NCBI RefSeq assembly: GCF_902833905.1
Contig: NZ_CADFGP010000020.1
Coordinates: forward strand, 80,298-144,297
Direction: 5' to 3'
Length of the DNA: 64,000 nucleotides
DNA from: Paraburkholderia tuberum STM678
Lineage (GTDB): Bacteria > Pseudomonadota > Gammaproteobacteria > Burkholderiales > Burkholderiaceae
Shown: positions 52,378-60,847 of the stretch, piece by piece
How positions within the stretch are numbered: position 1 is the first letter of the stretch
Layout: every line of letters begins with the position of its first letter
Translations under genes and position numbers: made by a program
Notes under the pieces: generated by a model
Database searches by the model: none
What the model saw: the letters and a program-made list of their open reading frames with translations, nothing else
Told to the model about the DNA's origin: nothing

Positions 52378-52494
52378 TCAGCCTTGACGCTGTTTGTGGC
52401 GCGGATCAGAACTGCAAATCACGCGCACAACGCCTTTGCGCTTGATGATCTTGCAATTGCGGCAAATGCGCTTAACCGATGCCATCACTTTCAT
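52378..52494 (-). CDS. rpmJ: 50S ribosomal protein L36 (zinc-ribbon form)
   Basis: 38 residues, [20 protein letters not shown] then [18 protein letters not shown]. The C-x2-C...C-x4-H ligands (C11, C14, C27, H32) show the zinc-binding C+ version. Found by reading the minus strand between rpsM and infA; too short for routine ORF cut-offs. Confidence 0.96.
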
Positions 52495-52514
52495 GATATT
52501 ACCCTTTTTTCAAA

Positions 52515-52733
52515 TCACTTCGCCCGGAACACGATCCGCGCACGCGACAGATCGTAAGGCGTCAATTCAACCGTCACCTTGTCGCCCGGCAAGATCCGGA
52601 TGTAGTGCATCCGCATTTTGCCGGATATGTGTCCCAACACGACATGGCCGTTTTCCAGCTTCACCCTGAAGGTAGCATTAGGCAGGTTCTCGATTACTTC
52701 GCCCTGCATCTGGATAACATCGTCTTTGGCCAT
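52515..52733 (-). CDS. infA: Translation initiation factor IF-1
   Basis: 72-residue OB-fold protein occupying the ribosomal A site at initiation. MAKDDVIQMQGEVIENLPNA and NGHVVLGHISGKMRMHYIRI are diagnostic. Start at 52733 has AAAGGA before it. The position between secY and rpmJ is typical of betaproteobacteria rather than enterics. Confidence 0.98.
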   Translation of the reverse strand: MAKDDVIQMQGEVIENLPNATFRVKLENGHVVLGHISGKMRMHYIRILPGDKVTVELTPYDLSRARIVFRAK

Positions 52734-52741
52734 AAGTCCTT

Positions 52742-54088
52742 TCAACGCATCGGGACGCCGCCGCCTTTGAAATTAGCTTTCTTCAGCAGCGATTCATACT
52801 GTTGCGACATAACGTACGACTGCACCTGCGCCATGAAATCCATTGTGACGACGACAATGATCAGCAGCGACGTTCCACCAAAATAAAACGGCACGTTCCA
52901 GCGTAGCACCAGAAATTCAGGCAGCAGGCAAACGAACACGATGTAGATCGCACCGGCAAGCGTCAAACGCGTAAGGATGCGGTCGATATATCGCGCCGTC
53001 TGATCGCCCGGGCGGATACCTGGGACGAAAGCGCCGCTCTTTTTCAGGTTGTCGGCCGTTTCCCTGCTGTTAAACACCAGTGCAGTGTAAAAGAAGCAGA
53101 AGAAGACGATCGCCAATGCGTACAGCAACACATACACCGGTTGACCGGGCTTCAGGGCTTCGGCAACGTTGTGCAACGTGTCTGCGAACCAGCTGGTACG
53201 CGAACCCGAACTGAACCAGTTCAGGATAGTTGCCGGGAAGAGAATGATCGACGATGCGAAGATCGGCGGAATCACCCCCGACATATTCAGCTTCAGCGGC
53301 AAATGCGAAGACTGGCCGCCGTAAATCTTGTTGCCCACCTGCCGCTTCGCATAATTCACAAGTATCTTGCGCTGGCCGCGTTCGATGAACACCACCACAT
53401 AGGTCACAGCAGCAATCAGCGCGACGACGATAATCGCCGAGATGATGCTCATCGAGCCGGTTCGCACCAGTTCAAAGAGACCACCGATTGCGTTCGGGAA
53501 ACCCGCCGCAATACCGCCGAATATGATGATCGAAATACCGTTGCCAAGCCCGCGCTCCGTGATCTGCTCACCCAGCCACATCAGGAACATCGTGCCGGTC
53601 ACCAGCGTCACGACCGTCGTCAAGCGGAAAACCATCCCCGGATCGATCACGAGGCCCGGCTGATTTTCCAGAGCGACGGCAATACCGAACGCCTGGAACG
53701 TCGCCAGCACAACCGTGAAGATCCGCGTGTACTGCGTAATCTTTCGCTGACCTGCCTGCCCTTCCTTTTTCAGCGCTTCGAGCTGCGGCGAAACAATCGC
53801 CAGCAACTGCATGATGATCGACGCCGAAATGTACGGCATGATCCCCAGCGCGAAAATCGTGAACCGCGAAAGTGCGCCACCCGAGAACATGTTAAACATG
53901 CCAAGGATGCCGCCCGACTGGCTTTGGAACAGTTTCGCCAGTTGGTCCGGGTCGATACCCGGCACCGGAATATGCGCGCCGATACGGTAGACGACTAGCG
54001 CCAGCAGCAGGAACACTGCTCGCCGGCGCAGATCGCCAAACTTCGCCGCGCTGCGACCGGGTTTTGCGAGACTCGGGCTGTTAGCCAA
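52742..54088 (-). CDS. secY: Protein translocase subunit SecY
   Basis: Central channel of the Sec translocon, ten membrane helices in 448 residues. ANSPSLAKPGRSAAKFGDLRR precedes the first helix; GGALSRFTIFALGIMPYISA, the plug region, and GIRPGDQTARYIDRILTRLT are typical. The start is TTG at 54088, supported by GGAGAAGG six bases upstream; another TTG 18 bases earlier (54106) adds six atypical residues. Confidence 0.97.
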   Translation of the reverse strand: MANSPSLAKPGRSAAKFGDLRRRAVFLLLALVVYRIGAHIPVPGIDPDQLAKLFQSQSGGILGMFNMFSGGALSRFTIFALGIMPYISASIIMQLLAIVSPQLEALKKEGQAGQRKITQYTRIFTVVLATFQAFGIAVALENQPGLVIDPGMVFRLTTVVTLVTGTMFLMWLGEQITERGLGNGISIIIFGGIAAGFPNAIGGLFELVRTGSMSIISAIIVVALIAAVTYVVVFIERGQRKILVNYAKRQVGNKIYGGQSSHLPLKLNMSGVIPPIFASSIILFPATILNWFSSGSRTSWFADTLHNVAEALKPGQPVYVLLYALAIVFFCFFYTALVFNSRETADNLKKSGAFVPGIRPGDQTARYIDRILTRLTLAGAIYIVFVCLLPEFLVLRWNVPFYFGGTSLLIIVVVTMDFMAQVQSYVMSQQYESLLKKANFKGGGVPMR

Positions 54089-54134
54089 GTACCTTCTCCG
54101 ATGCAAGTGCTAGTGACGGCAATTAACTTGCGCG

Positions 54135-54569
54135 TTACTCGGCAAAAGAGCCACCGGCTGCCTCGATAGCAGCACGTGCGCTCTTCGTCGCACCCAGACC
54201 CTTCACAACGACCTTGCGCTTGAGCTCGCCCGTTGCAATGATCTTGGCGCTACGGATCAGCTCGCCGACGAGGCCGGCTTGCTTGAGAGCCAGCAGATCG
54301 ATTTCGTCGACCGGCAGCTTCTCCAGATCCGAGAGACGTACCTCACCGACGAATTCCTTCGTCAGCGAGGTGAAGCCACGCTTCGGCAGGCGACGTTGCA
54401 GCGGCATTTGACCGCCTTCAAAGCCGACCTTGTGAAAGCCGCCCGAACGCGACTTCTGACCCTTGTGACCACGGCCAGCGGTCTTGCCGAGGCCGGAGCC
54501 GATGCCGCGACCAACGCGGCGCTTTGCGTGCTTCGCGCCTTCGGCCGGCTTCAGGTTATTCAATTCCAT
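54135..54569 (-). CDS. rplO: 50S ribosomal protein L15
   Basis: 144 residues; MELNNLKPAEGAKHAKRRVG, GSGLGKTAGRGHKGQKSRSG and FEGGQMPLQRRLPKRGF are diagnostic. Late assembly protein of the large subunit. AAGGAG lies before the ATG at 54569. Confidence 0.98.
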   Translation of the reverse strand: MELNNLKPAEGAKHAKRRVGRGIGSGLGKTAGRGHKGQKSRSGGFHKVGFEGGQMPLQRRLPKRGFTSLTKEFVGEVRLSDLEKLPVDEIDLLALKQAGLVGELIRSAKIIATGELKRKVVVKGLGATKSARAAIEAAGGSFAE

Positions 54570-54598
54570 TATCAACTCCTTGAGTCCTGGTCAGCCGC

Positions 54599-54781
54599 TT
54601 AGCTGATGACCTTAACGAGGTACGAAACCTTGTTGATCATGCCGCGCACAGCCGGCGTATCCTGCAACTCGCTAACCGAGTTGAGTCGGCGCAGGCCCAA
54701 GCCACGCACCGTTGCACGGTGCGATTCACGGGTGCCGATCAGGCTCTTGACGAGCTGGACCTTGACAGTTTTATCAGACAT
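54599..54781 (-). CDS. rpmD: 50S ribosomal protein L30
   Basis: 60 residues; KTVKVQLVKSLIGTRESHRA and TVRGLGLRRLNSVSELQDTP. Start at 54781 gives the usual length. Between rpsE and rplO. Confidence 0.97.
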   Translation of the reverse strand: MSDKTVKVQLVKSLIGTRESHRATVRGLGLRRLNSVSELQDTPAVRGMINKVSYLVKVIS

Positions 54782-54792
54782 GGTGTCCACCT

Positions 54793-55311
54793 TTAGCCCA
54801 GAATTTCTTCGACGGACTTGCCACGCTTCGCAGCGATGTCGGCCGGCGTGGACTGCTTGCGCAGGCCATCGAGCGTCGCACGAACGAGGTTGTACGGGTT
54901 CGTCGAGCCGTGGCTCTTGGCCACAACGTTCTGCACGCCCATCACGTCGAACACGGCGCGCATCGGGCCGCCCGCGATCACGCCGGTACCGTCTTTCGCC
55001 GGAGCGAGGAGGACCGTCGATGCGCCGTGCTTACCGTGCACTTCGTGTTGCAAGGTACCGTTCTTCAACGGCACCTTGAACATGTTGCGGCGAGCCTGTT
55101 CCATCGCCTTCTGGACAGCGACCGGCACTTCCTTCGCCTTGCCCTTGCCCATACCGACGCGGCCATCACCGTCGCCAACCACGGTCAGTGCAGCGAAGCC
55201 GAGAATACGGCCACCCTTCACGACCTTGGTCACGCGGTTAACCGCGATCATTTTTTCACGAAGGCCGTCGTCGCGTTCGTCAGCCTGAACTTTAGCTTGC
55301 ATCTTTGCCAT
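54793..55311 (-). CDS. rpsE: 30S ribosomal protein S5
   Basis: 172 residues; DGLREKMIAVNRVTKVVKGG, ALTVVGDGDGRVGMGKGKAK and AGGPMRAVFDVMGVQNVVAK. Decoding-accuracy protein; the residues around the spectinomycin loop are standard. 14 bases after rplR. Confidence 0.99.
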   Translation of the reverse strand: MAKMQAKVQADERDDGLREKMIAVNRVTKVVKGGRILGFAALTVVGDGDGRVGMGKGKAKEVPVAVQKAMEQARRNMFKVPLKNGTLQHEVHGKHGASTVLLAPAKDGTGVIAGGPMRAVFDVMGVQNVVAKSHGSTNPYNLVRATLDGLRKQSTPADIAAKRGKSVEEILG

Positions 55312-55325
55312 GACGAATTCTTCCC

Positions 55326-55691
55326 TTAGAACTTGAGTCCGGCTTCGCGCGCCGCGTCAGCCAGCGCTTTCACGCGGCCGTGGTAACGGAAACCCGAACG
55401 GTCGAAGGCGACGGATTCGATGCCGGCAGCCTTAGCCTTTTCTGCAATGCGCTTGCCGATCAGGGTGGCAGCAGCAACGTTGCCGCCCTTTCCCGATTGA
55501 TCGGCCAGTTGCGCACGCACTTCGGCTTCGAGCGTCGACGCGCTAGCGAGCACCTTGGTGCCGCACGGCGAGAACACTTGCGCATAGATGTGCGTGTTCG
55601 TGCGATGCACGGCGAGACGCGCGACCTGCAGCTCAGCGATCTTGATACGCGTCTGACGAGCGCGGCGCAGGCGAGATTGAGTCTTATCCAT
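55326..55691 (-). CDS. rplR: 50S ribosomal protein L18
   Basis: 121 residues; RRARQTRIKIAELQVARLAV, TKVLASASTLEAEVRAQLAD and DRSGFRYHGRVKALADAARE. Binds 5S rRNA with L5. Confidence 0.98.
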   Translation of the reverse strand: MDKTQSRLRRARQTRIKIAELQVARLAVHRTNTHIYAQVFSPCGTKVLASASTLEAEVRAQLADQSGKGGNVAAATLIGKRIAEKAKAAGIESVAFDRSGFRYHGRVKALADAAREAGLKF

Positions 55692-55703
55692 GATTGCGCA
55701 CCC

Positions 55704-56234
55704 TTACTTCTTCTTCGTTTCTTTGAGGATCACAACCTCATCGGCGTAACGCACGCCCTTGCCCTTGTAGGGCTCCGGCGGACGGTAGCCGCGCACTTCT
55801 GCAGCGACTTGACCGACTTGTTGCTTGTTGATCCCCTTGATCACGATTTCGGTTTGCGACGGGGTTTCTGCCTTGACGCCAACCGGCATCTGGTGCACCA
55901 CCGGGTGCGAGAAACCCAGCGACAGGTTCAGCTTGTCGCCTTGCGCTTGTGCGCGATAACCGACGCCAACCAGCGTCAGCTTGCGCTCGAAACCCTTCGT
56001 CACGCCGTGCACCATGTTCGCAACCAGCGCGCGCATCGTGCCCGACATCGCATTCGCCTCGCGGCTTTCATCGACCGGTTCGAACTTCAGCGTGCCGCTG
56101 TCGTTCACTACCTTCACGAGGCTGTTGGCAGCCTGCGAAATTGTACCCAGCGGACCCTTGACAGTAATGCTGTCGGCGCTCAGGGCCACTTCCGCGCCTT
56201 GCAGCGCGATTGGGCTCTTACCTACTCGAGACAT
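55704..56234 (-). CDS. rplF: 50S ribosomal protein L6
   Basis: 176 residues; MSRVGKSPIALQGAEVALSA, TRALVANMVHGVTKGFERKL and RPPEPYKGKGVRYADEVVIL. Located at the factor-binding side of the large subunit. Confidence 0.99.
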   Translation of the reverse strand: MSRVGKSPIALQGAEVALSADSITVKGPLGTISQAANSLVKVVNDSGTLKFEPVDESREANAMSGTMRALVANMVHGVTKGFERKLTLVGVGYRAQAQGDKLNLSLGFSHPVVHQMPVGVKAETPSQTEIVIKGINKQQVGQVAAEVRGYRPPEPYKGKGVRYADEVVILKETKKK

Positions 56235-56252
56235 GTTTCTCTCCTTTCGGCC

Positions 56253-56648
56253 TTAAGCGACATAGCAGATGACTTCGCCGCCAACGCCCGTTGCACGTGC
56301 CTTGCGGTCCGTCATCACGCCCTTCGGCGTCGACACGATTGCCACGCCCAGGCCATTCATGACCACGGGGATGTCGTTACGGCCGCGGTACACACGCAGA
56401 CCAGGCTTCGAGACGCGTTCAATGCGCTCGATGACCGGACGGCCAGCGTAATACTTCAACACGATGTTCAATTCCGACTTCGCACCTTCGGACTTCACTG
56501 CGAAATCGTCGATATAACCTTCGTCCTTCAGGACCTGCGCAATCGCAACCTTGACTTTCGACGAGGGCATAGTCACCGAAACCTTCTCGACCATCTGCGC
56601 ATTGCGGATGCGAGTCAGCATATCGGCGATAGGATCACTCATGCTCAT
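56253..56648 (-). CDS. rpsH: 30S ribosomal protein S8
   Basis: 131 residues; [36 protein letters not shown] strand and the terminal [20 protein letters not shown]. In enterics S8 represses the spc operon. AGGAG precedes the ATG at 56648; a second Met two codons later is possible. Confidence 0.98.
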
Positions 56649-56662
56649 TTATGTTTCTCCTA

Positions 56663-56968
56663 TTACCAGCTCGCCTTGGTCAGGCCAGGGATCTCGCCGC
56701 GGAACGCGATTTCGCGAATCTTGTTACGCGCCAGCCCGAATTTACGGAACGTGCCGCGCGGACGACCGGTAATTGCGCAACGGTTGCGCTTACGGGTCGG
56801 GTTAGAGTTTCGCGGCAGTTGCTGCAGTTCCAGGCGTGCTGCGTAATGCTCTTCTTCCGACTTGCTCGTATCGCCAATGATTGCCTTCAATGCTGCACGC
56901 TTGGGAGCGTACTTGGCGGCGAGGCGAGCACGCTTCTTTTCACGTTCGATCAGTGCCAGTTTAGCCAC
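56663..56968 (-). CDS. rpsN: 30S ribosomal protein S14 (zinc-free form)
   Basis: 101 residues, the long C- form without CxxC zinc ligands: MAKLALIEREKKRARLAAKY, LPRNSNPTRKRNRCAITGRP and REIAFRGEIPGLTKASW. Confidence 0.98.
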   Translation of the reverse strand: MAKLALIEREKKRARLAAKYAPKRAALKAIIGDTSKSEEEHYAARLELQQLPRNSNPTRKRNRCAITGRPRGTFRKFGLARNKIREIAFRGEIPGLTKASW

Positions 56969-56975
56969 GGTAACC

Positions 56976-57515
56976 TCAGTTTCTGAACGGGAACTTGAAG
57001 CTGGCGAGCAGAGCCTTTGCTTCGTCGTCAGTCTTCGCAGTCGTCGTGATGCTGATGTTCAGCCCACGCAGTGCGTCGATCTTGTCGTAGTCGATTTCGG
57101 GGAAAATGATCTGCTCTTTCACACCGACGTTGTAGTTGCCGCGACCATCGAACGCCTTGCCCGACACGCCACGGAAGTCGCGCACACGGGGGAGCGCAAC
57201 CGTCACGAAACGGTCCAGGAATTCGTACATTGCCTGGCCACGCAGCGTGACCATTGCACCGATCGGATAGCCCTGACGGATCTTGAAGCCAGCGATTGCC
57301 TTGCGTGCCTTCGTGATCACCGGCTTCTGGCCCGCGATCTTCGTCAGATCGCCAACGGCGTTTTCGATGATCTTCTTGTCAGCGACGGCTTCGCCAAGGC
57401 CCATGTTCAGGGTGATCTTGGTGATGCGCGGCACTTCCATCACGGACTTGTAACCGAACTTCTCGATGAGGCCGGGTACAACCTTCTCTTTGTAAAACTC
57501 TTGCAAACGAGCCAT
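56976..57515 (-). CDS. rplE: 50S ribosomal protein L5
   Basis: 179 residues; PRITKITLNMGLGEAVADKK, RQGYPIGAMVTLRGQAMYEF and GVKEQIIFPEIDYDKIDALR. Binds 5S rRNA and contacts P-site tRNA. Confidence 0.99.
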   Translation of the reverse strand: MARLQEFYKEKVVPGLIEKFGYKSVMEVPRITKITLNMGLGEAVADKKIIENAVGDLTKIAGQKPVITKARKAIAGFKIRQGYPIGAMVTLRGQAMYEFLDRFVTVALPRVRDFRGVSGKAFDGRGNYNVGVKEQIIFPEIDYDKIDALRGLNISITTTAKTDDEAKALLASFKFPFRN

Positions 57516-57531
57516 TTTTTACTCCGCAGCG

Positions 57532-57840
57532 TCAGGCGCTCAGTACGGCACCGGTCGTCTTCAGGAAACGGACCTTCTTGTCCCCTTCGACCTTGATGCC
57601 TACACGCGATGGCTTGCCATTCGCGTCCACCAATGCGACGTTCGAAATTTGCAGCGGCATCGTCTTGGCTTCCACGCCGCCCGTCGCACCCTTCATCGGG
57701 TTCGGCTTGACGTGCTTCTTGACGAGGTTGATGCCCTCGACAGTCACGGTCTCGCCGTGAACGGCCAGCACCACGCCACGCTTGCCCTTATCTTTGCCGG
57801 TGATGACGATAACTTCGTCACCCTTGCGAATCTTGTTCAT
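57532..57840 (-). CDS. rplX: 50S ribosomal protein L24
   Basis: 102 residues with the KOW motif KGDEVIVITGKDKGKRGVVL. Assembly initiator of the large subunit. Confidence 0.98.
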   Translation of the reverse strand: MNKIRKGDEVIVITGKDKGKRGVVLAVHGETVTVEGINLVKKHVKPNPMKGATGGVEAKTMPLQISNVALVDANGKPSRVGIKVEGDKKVRFLKTTGAVLSA

Positions 57841-57849
57841 CGCGACTCC

Positions 57850-58218
57850 TTACAGCACTTCAGGCGCCAGCGAAACGATCTTCATGAATCGTTCGCTACG
57901 CAACTCGCGCGTGACAGGCCCAAAAATACGGGTACCGATCGGTTCGAGCTTGGTGTTGAGCAACACAGCCGCGTTGCCGTCGAACTTGATCAGCGAGCCG
58001 TCCTGACGACGCACGCCCTTGGCGGTGCGAACCACCACGGCGTTGTAGATTTCGCCTTTCTTCACGCGCCCGCGCGGCGTTGCCTCTTTGACAGTCACCT
58101 TGATGATGTCGCCAATGCTGGCATAACGACGCTTCGAGCCGCCGAGCACCTTGATGCACATGACTTCACGTGCACCCGTGTTGTCGGCCACTTCAAGCCG
58201 AGTTTCGGTCTGGATCAT
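57850..58218 (-). CDS. rplN: 50S ribosomal protein L14
   Basis: 122 residues; MIQTETRLEVADNTGAREVM, KVLGGSKRRYASIGDIIKVT and GTRIFGPVTRELR. First gene after the internal promoter at 58437, which matches the head of the spc operon. Confidence 0.99.
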   Translation of the reverse strand: MIQTETRLEVADNTGAREVMCIKVLGGSKRRYASIGDIIKVTVKEATPRGRVKKGEIYNAVVVRTAKGVRRQDGSLIKFDGNAAVLLNTKLEPIGTRIFGPVTRELRSERFMKIVSLAPEVL

Positions 58219-58427
58219 GGTTTATCTTTCCCAACTTAATCCGGTCACACCACCATGGCGCTTCCCGGTCAGTCTTGGTCCCGTCAGCCGATCGGCTGCT
58301 TGGGTTAGAACAGCAGCGACGGCAAACGAAACCCGCCATCGCAATCCGGTGAATCCTTCGGTCTAGGCTGGCGCCCGAACCGCTTCCCCCACCAACTTCG
58401 CCCGCGACGGGGCTCCCATAAAGAGGG

Positions 58428-58460
58428 AAGACCGAGATTATATCAAATAATCTCGGTCTT
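58428..58460. repeat. 14-bp perfect inverted repeat overlapping the spc promoter
   Basis: AAGACCGAGATTAT (58428-58441) and ATAATCTCGGTCTT (58447-58460) with a five-base spacer cover the -10 and the spacer of the promoter. It could be an operator or extrude a hairpin. No T-run follows in the transcription direction, but an upstream transcript from rpsQ could fold it. Confidence 0.7.
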
Positions 58461-58464
58461 GCAA
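58437..58464 (-). promoter_or_regulatory. Sigma-70 promoter of the spc operon
   Basis: Minus strand TTGCAA (58464-58459), 16 bases, perfect TATAAT (58442-58437). It lies about 220 bases before rplN in a 290-base gap after rpsQ, and the leader that follows is GC-rich with an AGCCGATCGGCT palindrome (near 58276-58287). Confidence 0.75.
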
Positions 58465-58508
58465 GCGAAACTTACTGCGATTTCAACTACTTCTACAGCT
58501 TTGCGACA

Positions 58509-58781
58509 TTAGATGACGCGAGCAGCCTCGACCAGGCGAGCCACAACCCAAGCCTTCGTCTTCGAAATCGGACGAGTTTCCTGGATTTCAACGAGGTCGC
58601 CCTCGTTGTACGTGTTCGCGTCGTCATGCGCGTGGTACTTCTTCGACCGCACGACGTACTTGCCGTAGATCGGGTGCTTCACGCGGTGCTCGACCAGCAC
58701 GGTAACCGTCTTGTCCATCTTGTTGCTGACGACCTTGCCGACCAGCGTCCGCTTGAGCGAGGTTTTTACGCTATCGTTCAT
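58509..58781 (-). CDS. rpsQ: 30S ribosomal protein S17
   Basis: 90 residues; [20 protein letters not shown] and [20 protein letters not shown]. The last gene of the S10-type unit; its start overlaps the rpmC stop by four bases. Confidence 0.98.
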
Positions 58782-58972
58782 TTCTGGTTCGCCTTCTCAG
58801 TCAGGACGGTCCGCACACGCGCGATGTCGCGACGGACCTTCTTCAGCTGGCTCGTGTTCGTGAGCTGCTGGGTCGCGAGTTGCATGCGCAGGCCGAATTG
58901 CGCCTTCAACAGGTCCGACAGCTCCTTGTTGAGCGCGGCCTGATCTTTCTGGTGAAGTTCGGAAGCCTTCAT
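58778..58972 (-). CDS. rpmC: 50S ribosomal protein L29
   Basis: 64 residues; [20 protein letters not shown] and [20 protein letters not shown]. Docking site of trigger factor at the exit tunnel. A Met one codon earlier (58975) is possible; AAGGAG serves either. Confidence 0.97.
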
Positions 58973-58982
58973 CATTTGCTCC

Positions 58983-59399
58983 TTAGGCGCCGAGCTGACG
59001 CACGATAAACGTCGTCTTCAGCGGCAGCTTCGCTGCAGCCAGACGGAACGCTTCGCGCGCCAGTTCTTCGGTTACGCCGTCCATTTCGTACAGCATCTTG
59101 CCCGGTTGAATCTCAGCGACGTAGTACTCCGGGTTACCCTTACCGTTACCCATACGCACTTCCGCCGGCTTGGTCGAGATCGGCTTGTCCGGGAAGATCC
59201 GGATCCAGATGCGGCCACCGCGCTTGATGTGACGCGTCATCGCACGACGCGCCGCTTCAATCTGGCGCGCGGTCAGACGGCCACGACCGACAGCCTTCAG
59301 GCCGAACTCACCGAACGACACCGCGTTGCCGCGGGTAGCAACGCCGGTGTTACGACCTTTCTGCTCTTTGCGATACTTTCTGCGTTTCGGTTGCAGCAT
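58983..59399 (-). CDS. rplP: 50S ribosomal protein L16
   Basis: 138 residues; MLQPKRRKYRKEQKGRNTGV, GRGRLTARQIEAARRAMTRH and GKGNPEYYVAEIQPGKMLYE. Organises the A-site side of the peptidyl transferase centre. Confidence 0.99.
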   Translation of the reverse strand: MLQPKRRKYRKEQKGRNTGVATRGNAVSFGEFGLKAVGRGRLTARQIEAARRAMTRHIKRGGRIWIRIFPDKPISTKPAEVRMGNGKGNPEYYVAEIQPGKMLYEMDGVTEELAREAFRLAAAKLPLKTTFIVRQLGA

Positions 59400-59401
59400 C
59401 G

Positions 59402-60208
59402 TTATTCTCCAGTCTTCCCGTCGCCGCCGGCACCGCCAGCACGTCGGGGAGCGCCACGGCGTGCACCTGCCGGGCCACCACCTTCACCATCACGACGCGG
59501 ACGGCGATCGCCACCCGGACGTGCGTTGCGGCGCGGACGCTTTTCTTCGGCGACTTCTTCGACCACCGGTGCGTCGTTGCGGCCGAGCGTGTCGCCCTTG
59601 TAGACCCACACCTTCACGCCGATGATGCCGTACGTCGTCTTTGCTTCCGACGTTGCATAGTCGATATCCGCACGCAGCGTATGAAGCGGCACGCGACCTT
59701 CGCGATACCATTCCGTACGCGCGATTTCGATACCGTTCAGACGGCCAGCGCTCATGATCTTGATGCCTTGAGCACCCAGACGCATCGCGTTCTGCATCGC
59801 ACGCTTCATCGCGCGGCGGAACATGATCCGGCGCTCGAGCTGTTGCGTGATCGAATCAGCGATCAGTTGCGCGTCCGTTTCCGGCTTGCGGATTTCTTCG
59901 ATGTTGACGTGAACCGGAACGCCCATGCGCTTTTGCAGCTCGGACTTCAGCAGTTCGATGTCTTCACCCTTCTTGCCGATCACGACACCCGGACGCGAGC
60001 TGAAAATCGTGATACGCGCGTTCTTTGCAGGACGCTCGATCACAACGCGGCCGACGGACGCGTTCTTCAGCTTCTTCTTCAGGTATTCACGAACACCGAT
60101 GTCTTCCTGCAACATCGCCGCGAAATTGTTGTTGTTCGCGTACCAACGCGAAGCCCAATTGCGGCTGACGGCCAAACGGAAGCCAGTCGGATGAATTTTC
60201 TGTCCCAT
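59402..60208 (-). CDS. rpsC: 30S ribosomal protein S3 with extended basic tail
   Basis: 268 residues, about 35 more than E. coli S3. KH domain: SSRPGVVIGKKGEDIELLKS; C-terminal S3 domain: AMKRAMQNAMRLGAQGIKIM and LNGIEIARTEWYREGRVPLH. The extra tail (from about 233) is a Gly/Arg-rich disordered stretch (RPRRDGEGGGPAGARRGAPR). Helps unwind mRNA at the entry site. Confidence 0.98.
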   Translation of the reverse strand: MGQKIHPTGFRLAVSRNWASRWYANNNNFAAMLQEDIGVREYLKKKLKNASVGRVVIERPAKNARITIFSSRPGVVIGKKGEDIELLKSELQKRMGVPVHVNIEEIRKPETDAQLIADSITQQLERRIMFRRAMKRAMQNAMRLGAQGIKIMSAGRLNGIEIARTEWYREGRVPLHTLRADIDYATSEAKTTYGIIGVKVWVYKGDTLGRNDAPVVEEVAEEKRPRRNARPGGDRRPRRDGEGGGPAGARRGAPRRAGGAGGDGKTGE

Positions 60209-60219
60209 CGTATGACCCC

Positions 60220-60549
60220 TTAATTCCCGACCGTCACAGTGATGTGACAGGATTGCTTCTCGATGCGGTTACCGCGGCCTTTAGCGCGCGCGGTGAAACG
60301 CTTCAGCGATGCTGCCTTGTCGACATAGATGCTCTTGATCTTGAGCTCGTCGATATCGGCGCCTTCATTGTGCTCCGCATTCGCGATCGCCGACAGCACG
60401 ACCTTTTTCACGATCCCCGCAGCCTTCTTCGGCGAGAACGTCAGAACGTTCAGCGCCTTGTCGACCGGCAAACCGCGGATCTGGTCAGCCACAAGGCGCG
60501 TTTTCTGCGCCGAGATGCGGGCACCGCGATGAATTGCTTTCACTTCCAT
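60220..60549 (-). CDS. rplV: 50S ribosomal protein L22
   Basis: 109 residues; [40 protein letters not shown] and the tunnel loop [20 protein letters not shown] where macrolide-resistance changes occur in other species. Confidence 0.98.
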
Positions 60550-60561
60550 CTTGACTGCCCC

Positions 60562-60837
60562 TTATTTCTTGGCCTTCTTGTCGGCCGCGTGTCCCTTGAA
60601 CGTACGGGTCAGTGCGAACTCGCCAAGCTTGTGGCCGACCATGTTTTCCGTGACATACACCGGAACGTGTTGACGGCCGTTGTGAACGGCGATCGTCAGG
60701 CCGATGAAGTCCGGCAGGATCGTCGAGCGACGCGACCAGGTCTTGATCGGTTTCTTGTCACGCGATGCTGCAGCCGCCTCAACCTTCTTCAGCAAATGGG
60801 CGTCGCAGAACGGACCTTTCTTAATAGAACGTGCCAT
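60562..60837 (-). CDS. rpsS: 30S ribosomal protein S19
   Basis: 91 residues; MARSIKKGPFCDAHLLKKVE, KTWSRRSTILPDFIGLTIAV and HKLGEFALTRTFKGHAADKK. Head protein near the A-site finger. Confidence 0.99.
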   Translation of the reverse strand: MARSIKKGPFCDAHLLKKVEAAAASRDKKPIKTWSRRSTILPDFIGLTIAVHNGRQHVPVYVTENMVGHKLGEFALTRTFKGHAADKKAKK

Positions 60838-60847
60838 TGCCTACTCC

